Assembly: GCF_007923355.1 (NCBI RefSeq)
Contig: NZ_VOGO01000003.1
Coordinates: forward strand, 310,001-374,000
Direction: 5' to 3'
Source of the DNA: Falsiphaeobacter marinintestinus
GTDB taxonomy: Bacteria > Pseudomonadota > Alphaproteobacteria > Rhodobacterales > Rhodobacteraceae
Length of the DNA stretch: 64,000 nucleotides
A model generated the notes under the pieces. The model was given only the letters and a program-made list of their open reading frames with translations, had not been told where the DNA came from and ran no database searches. Below, in pieces: positions 61,019-64,000 of this stretch; the stretch's first letter is position 1, and every line of letters starts with the position of its first letter. The translations under genes were made by a program, and so were the position numbers.

Positions 61019-61849
61019 TCATCTTGTTACCCCGGCCAGTTCGGCGGGGGTCGTATCAGGTTGCGCGCAAAGTTCGGCAGGAAAGCTGTCAATCAGCGCC
61101 TGCCGTGCCTGCGCTATGGCGTCAGTGTAAAGAATGGTGTCGCTGTCTTTCAGCGTGGCAAGATGTGCCGGCACATCTGCGATTTCCAGTGGCAGGGTCA
61201 GTGGTCGCCCGATTGAGGCGGCGTAATCAAGGTACTTCAGATGCGACTGCCTGCCGGGATCCATCCAGCTGTTAGGGACGCCAAAGGCATCAGCCACAAT
61301 CAGCCCATGCAGGCTGGACGCGACCACATGGCGACAGGCGGCAATCTGGCGGCAGACGGTCAACGCGTCATCGCGCACGTCAATCACCTGAACTGCGGGG
61401 TCAGTCGCCGACAGTCCGGCGATTTGCGGATCGTCCAACTGGCTGTGATGCGGCACGATCCCGATGCGGTCCGTGGTTTCGGGGCGGTCCTGCACAAGGT
61501 CCGTCACCAAAAGCCCCGGATCACCAAATTCGCGGGGTTTGATCCCCAGCAAGGCCGCCGTCACCGGCCCCCGCACCAGCGCAATCCGGACGTTTTCCAC
61601 GAAATCCGAGCTGACCGAATGCAAAAGGCCAGTGCCCCAGATCCATGGCTTTACGCCATCCGCACGCGGTGTTTTGTGGGTCCGGCGCGCGACCTGCAAA
61701 AGCGAGCCAAGTGCGAACAATTCGGCCTTGGCCGGCTTTACATGGACCACATCCCGGCCCGACACATGCGCCACGATCAGGGCCGACAGAACGTCACCAA
61801 AATTGGGAACGCCCGCCCACCAATGCATTTGAATTGGACCCGCCGTCAT
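61019..61849 (-). CDS. Polysaccharide pyruvyltransferase-family protein
   Basis: 276 residues from the ATG at 61849. MHWWAGVPNFGDVLSALIV near the N-terminus and VASSLHGLIVADAFGVPN near residue 200 are the family's characteristic motifs, with a conserved Ser-Leu-His-Gly. Such enzymes add ketal pyruvate to sugars of extracellular polysaccharides. It lies inside a SUF operon (15 bases before sufC), where it has no obvious role, so it may be a hitchhiker or moonlight in cell-envelope sulfur-independent work. Confidence 0.78.
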   Translation of the reverse strand: MTAGPIQMHWWAGVPNFGDVLSALIVAHVSGRDVVHVKPAKAELFALGSLLQVARRTHKTPRADGVKPWIWGTGLLHSVSSDFVENVRIALVRGPVTAALLGIKPREFGDPGLLVTDLVQDRPETTDRIGIVPHHSQLDDPQIAGLSATDPAVQVIDVRDDALTVCRQIAACRHVVASSLHGLIVADAFGVPNSWMDPGRQSHLKYLDYAASIGRPLTLPLEIADVPAHLATLKDSDTILYTDAIAQARQALIDSFPAELCAQPDTTPAELAGVTR

Positions 61850-61877
61850 GTCTGCCCCCACAGGGGCAGCGCCCGGG

Positions 61878-62402
61878 TTACTGGACCAGAACGATCGGGT
61901 CGCGCAATCCGGCCTGCACCAGCATCGCATCGACATGGTCGACCGAATACATCTGCGCCCAGGCCTCGGGCGCGAGCGAGGCCATATACGGCTCGGCGAA
62001 ATACATCAGCGGTACGCCAAGCGCCAGACCGATCACATGCGGTTTGTCCCGCAGGCCAAACCCGACCATGATGACGAACAGGATCATCCCGACGATGGCG
62101 AACGGCCCGATCGCCGCCAGCAACTCGGCAAAATAGCTGCCCACAACGGCGCTGCTGCGAAACGCGATGACATTGGCTGCCAGCATGACCGCCAGCCCGA
62201 TGACAAACGTCAGAATACCGGCGCGCGGCAGCTTGCGCGGCTCCTCGTCGGCCTTGATATCCGGGCTGGTCAGGGCCTGCTTTTTGCTGGGCTTCGCCTT
62301 GACCTTGGCTGGCGTCACCGATGGGTCCGCCCCATGCGTCGCTTCGATCCGCTGAACGCGTTCCTGAAAACTCAGCTTCTGAAGATCTGCCTGTGCCGTC
62401 AT
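61878..62402 (-). CDS. Membrane protein of unknown function in the suf region
   Basis: 174 residues from the ATG at 62402. A charged N-terminal part (Lys/Gln/Pro-rich, about 1-65) is followed by three hydrophobic segments (about 65-85, 95-120, 125-145). The tail is amphipathic (MASLAPEAWAQMYSVDHVDAM). No family recognised. It is co-directional with the suf genes; the gap before it (62403-62528) is 126 bases. Confidence 0.7.
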   Translation of the reverse strand: MTAQADLQKLSFQERVQRIEATHGADPSVTPAKVKAKPSKKQALTSPDIKADEEPRKLPRAGILTFVIGLAVMLAANVIAFRSSAVVGSYFAELLAAIGPFAIVGMILFVIMVGFGLRDKPHVIGLALGVPLMYFAEPYMASLAPEAWAQMYSVDHVDAMLVQAGLRDPIVLVQ

Positions 62403-62528
62403 ACCGCTGCCGCCCTTGCCACCAATAATCGGCGCAACGTCGCAACAGATCATGGCGCCAATAGGGCGCCCTTTGGGAAAGCTTGGGGGCGGTCCACACC
62501 GACCGATTGGAACAATTCAACACATGTT

Positions 62529-63134
62529 TCATGGGCGGCTCATCAGATTGATGACGTGCAACAGCCGATTGGCCGGGATCGGCTGCGGCATCACCGCAAA
62601 CACCGCCATACGGCCAATGATTTCGGGGGCGCCGAGGAATTCCTCGATCTTGTGGAACCATTTTCGTTTTTTGTAATCGTCAAACAGCAAGATGACCGGA
62701 CGGGCGATGTTGAACGCTGTCGCAAGGGCGCAACCAATGCGAAACCGCCCATCCACAAACACCACATCCGGGTGACGAAACCCATCCCGTTGCCAGACCG
62801 ACAGCGCGTACCCGGGGTATTTCCGCCATGCATTTTCGTTTTTGGGGTGACCCCAGTCACGGGTCGGACCGATATCGGCCCAGATCACCTCAACCGAGCT
62901 GCCCGTTGCGGGCGGATTGGCGTCAAACCACCCTTGCATCATGCGCACCCATTTCCGGTCGCTTTCGACCGAGGTCACATGTTTGCCCGGCATCTCGGCC
63001 GCCATGACGGTGGACCCGCCAGATCCGTATTCCAGAATCACCTCCGCAGATTCATAGACCATCCGCACAGCCTCGGCCTCGGGCGCGGGCATGGTCAGGA
63101 CCGGACGGTCGATCTGGGCGGGCTGAACGGACAT
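62529..63134 (-). CDS. SAM methyltransferase-like protein
   Basis: 201 residues. ESAEVILEYGSGGSTVMAAE (about residues 28-47) is the SAM-binding motif I region, and VFVDGRFRIGC with a later ILLFDDYKKR are in the positions of acidic loop residues in class I methyltransferases. The protein is short and lacks a clear substrate domain, so it may be a degenerate or small O-methyltransferase-like enzyme. Its start is three bases downstream of the YbjQ gene's stop. Function unknown. Confidence 0.65.
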   Translation of the reverse strand: MSVQPAQIDRPVLTMPAPEAEAVRMVYESAEVILEYGSGGSTVMAAEMPGKHVTSVESDRKWVRMMQGWFDANPPATGSSVEVIWADIGPTRDWGHPKNENAWRKYPGYALSVWQRDGFRHPDVVFVDGRFRIGCALATAFNIARPVILLFDDYKKRKWFHKIEEFLGAPEIIGRMAVFAVMPQPIPANRLLHVINLMSRP

Positions 63135-63137
63135 GAG

Positions 63138-63449
63138 CTAGCCGATCACCACGGCTGTGCCGCTGGCTGACACCATCAGCATGTTGTTGATGACCTCATA
63201 ATCCAGGTCAACGCCAACCACAGCATTTGCGCCAAGATTGGCAGCGCGCTCTTCCATCTCGGCCAGCGCCGTGGCGCGTGCCTTACCCAGCTCCTGTTCA
63301 TAGGCTCCCGACCGGCCACCCAGAATATCCGTGATCCCGGCAAAGACATCGCGAATGACATTGGCACCCAAAATGGCCTCGCCCACGACGATACCCTTGT
63401 AGTCTGCGATCTGATAGCCTTCGACCGAGGGTGTGGTTGTGACGATCAT
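63138..63449 (-). CDS. YbjQ/UPF0145-family protein
   Basis: 103 residues, the usual size. [26 protein letters not shown] and [17 protein letters not shown] are hallmarks of the YbjQ family, often annotated as heavy-metal-binding, though binding is not established. The start overlaps the upstream stop (ATGA at 63446-63449). Confidence 0.85.
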   Translation of the reverse strand: MIVTTTPSVEGYQIADYKGIVVGEAILGANVIRDVFAGITDILGGRSGAYEQELGKARATALAEMEERAANLGANAVVGVDLDYEVINNMLMVSASGTAVVIG

Positions 63450-63802
63450 GTGTCTGTGTCCTGTCCGTCTGACTCGTTTTTGAGTTTGGCGGCTTTGATT
63501 GTGGCTTGAAGTTGGCGTTCCTTCTCCAGCGCCTTTTCGTGCAAAAGCCGGGCGCGCTTTGCCTCATCCCGCCGGTTCATTTTCTCTTCGATCGCGACGA
63601 CCGCCCCAACGCCAAGAAGCAAGCCACAAAAAACAAGGGGGGCTGCGAAAGACGGAAAGAAGATTTTGGCAAGGACACCGAATGCGACTGCCCCCAATAC
63701 GCCACCAATACCCAAGCGTGAGATCGCGTTTCGCTCGTCCAATTGCTCCGAGGTTTGGCCACTCTCAGCGTGGCGCTCTATGTTGCTCTTGTTGTGTCGC
63801 AT
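63446..63802 (-). CDS. Small membrane protein with coiled-coil tail
   Basis: 118 residues from the ATG at 63802. An N-terminal polar stretch ([19 protein letters not shown]), then two hydrophobic segments (about 29-48 and 53-70), then a highly charged tail ([22 protein letters not shown]) that should form a coiled coil. No family recognised. It lies between sufB and the YbjQ gene. Confidence 0.65.
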   Translation of the reverse strand: MRHNKSNIERHAESGQTSEQLDERNAISRLGIGGVLGAVAFGVLAKIFFPSFAAPLVFCGLLLGVGAVVAIEEKMNRRDEAKRARLLHEKALEKERQLQATIKAAKLKNESDGQDTDT

Positions 63803-63812
63803 GTCGCTGCCG

Positions 63813-64000
63813 TTACCCGACAGACCCCTCCAACGAAATCGCCACCAATTGCTGTGCTTCCATGGCAAATTCCATCGGCAGTGCCTGCAGAACGTCCTTG
63901 CAGAACCCGTTTACAACAAGTGCCACGGCCTCTTCTTCGTCCATCCCGCGTGAGCGGCAATAGAACAGCTGATCTTCGTCCACCTTGGATGTCGTCGCCT
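63813..64000 (-). CDS. sufB: Fe-S cluster assembly protein SufB, C-terminal end, partial
   Basis: The last 62 codons of a gene that starts beyond the window's right edge. The visible end has DEDQLFYCRSRGMDEEEAVALV and EFAMEAQQLVAISLEGSVG, the canonical SufB C-terminus. SufB is the scaffold that holds the nascent cluster. The stop is ten bases before the small membrane protein's start. Confidence 0.88.
   Translation of the reverse strand, partial: ATTSKVDEDQLFYCRSRGMDEEEAVALVVNGFCKDVLQALPMEFAMEAQQLVAISLEGSVG

Noticed and set aside
61848-63170. 440-codon plus-strand open frame across several suf-region genes
   Set aside because: It runs antisense over three separate genes with sensible starts and overlaps. 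His/Arg-rich composition is typical of shadows.

Overview
The window looks like chromosome of a marine alphaproteobacterium of the Roseobacter/Rhodobacteraceae type. This is an inference from overall character: high GC, densely packed genes with ATGA start/stop overlaps, a TRAP transporter, an IalB-family protein, a FecR/CHASE2-cyclase pair, an AcpXL-like/KAS/LpxD lipid A cluster and a SUF operon with unrelated genes embedded in it. No 16S or other marker is present, so genus cannot be read from the sequence.

Core region 1 (1-24455). A branched-chain amino-acid type ABC operon (livG end, livF, three small exported proteins, livH, livM) runs rightward with start/stop overlaps at nearly every junction. 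It converges on a HerA/YjgR-like ATPase across a 130-bp inverted-repeat terminator. Next come an IalB-family secreted protein, the KAS/ACP/lpxD cluster, and a divergent pair that probably makes (L,D-transpeptidase) and cuts (MepK/YcbK-like) 3-3 peptidoglycan cross-links. Then follow FecR plus a CHASE2 adenylate/guanylate cyclase, a leftward hydroxyacid dehydrogenase, a leftward amidase-TRAP (DctM, DctQ, TakP-like DctP) cluster, an MFS permease and small lipoproteins.

Integrated island (24456-52872, 28.4 kb). It is bounded by a 45-bp direct repeat that is the 3' end of tRNA-Arg(CCG); the intact tRNA lies at 52873-52949 on the minus strand. The left 8 kb has a satellite-phage layout: tyrosine integrase, excisionase-like HTH, primase-polymerase, DUF927 helicase, a 311-bp imperfect palindrome with ten GTCGGA sites (candidate origin), a ProQ/FinO RNA chaperone and a P27-like small terminase. 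No capsid, portal or large terminase gene is seen. Cargo follows: an AraC regulator, a sulfatase and a SphA-like outer-membrane protein; an IS5-family element with an in-frame stop; a HupE-like protein, an unknown membrane protein, an MBL hydrolase, a TetR regulator and a porin; a 903-residue RTX/beta-helix protein; and, next to the right attachment site, a Gabija-like OLD nuclease/UvrD helicase pair. The element therefore resembles a PICI-like satellite that has accumulated metabolic and defence cargo.

Core region 2 (52873-64000). After the tRNA come an acyl-CoA/acyl-ACP ligase, two lipoproteins, an atypical acyl carrier protein, and a leftward SUF iron-sulfur operon (sufB end, sufC, sufD, sufS). 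Several unrelated genes are interleaved in it: a membrane protein, a YbjQ protein, a methyltransferase-like protein, a second membrane protein, a pyruvyltransferase-like protein and two YIP1-family proteins.
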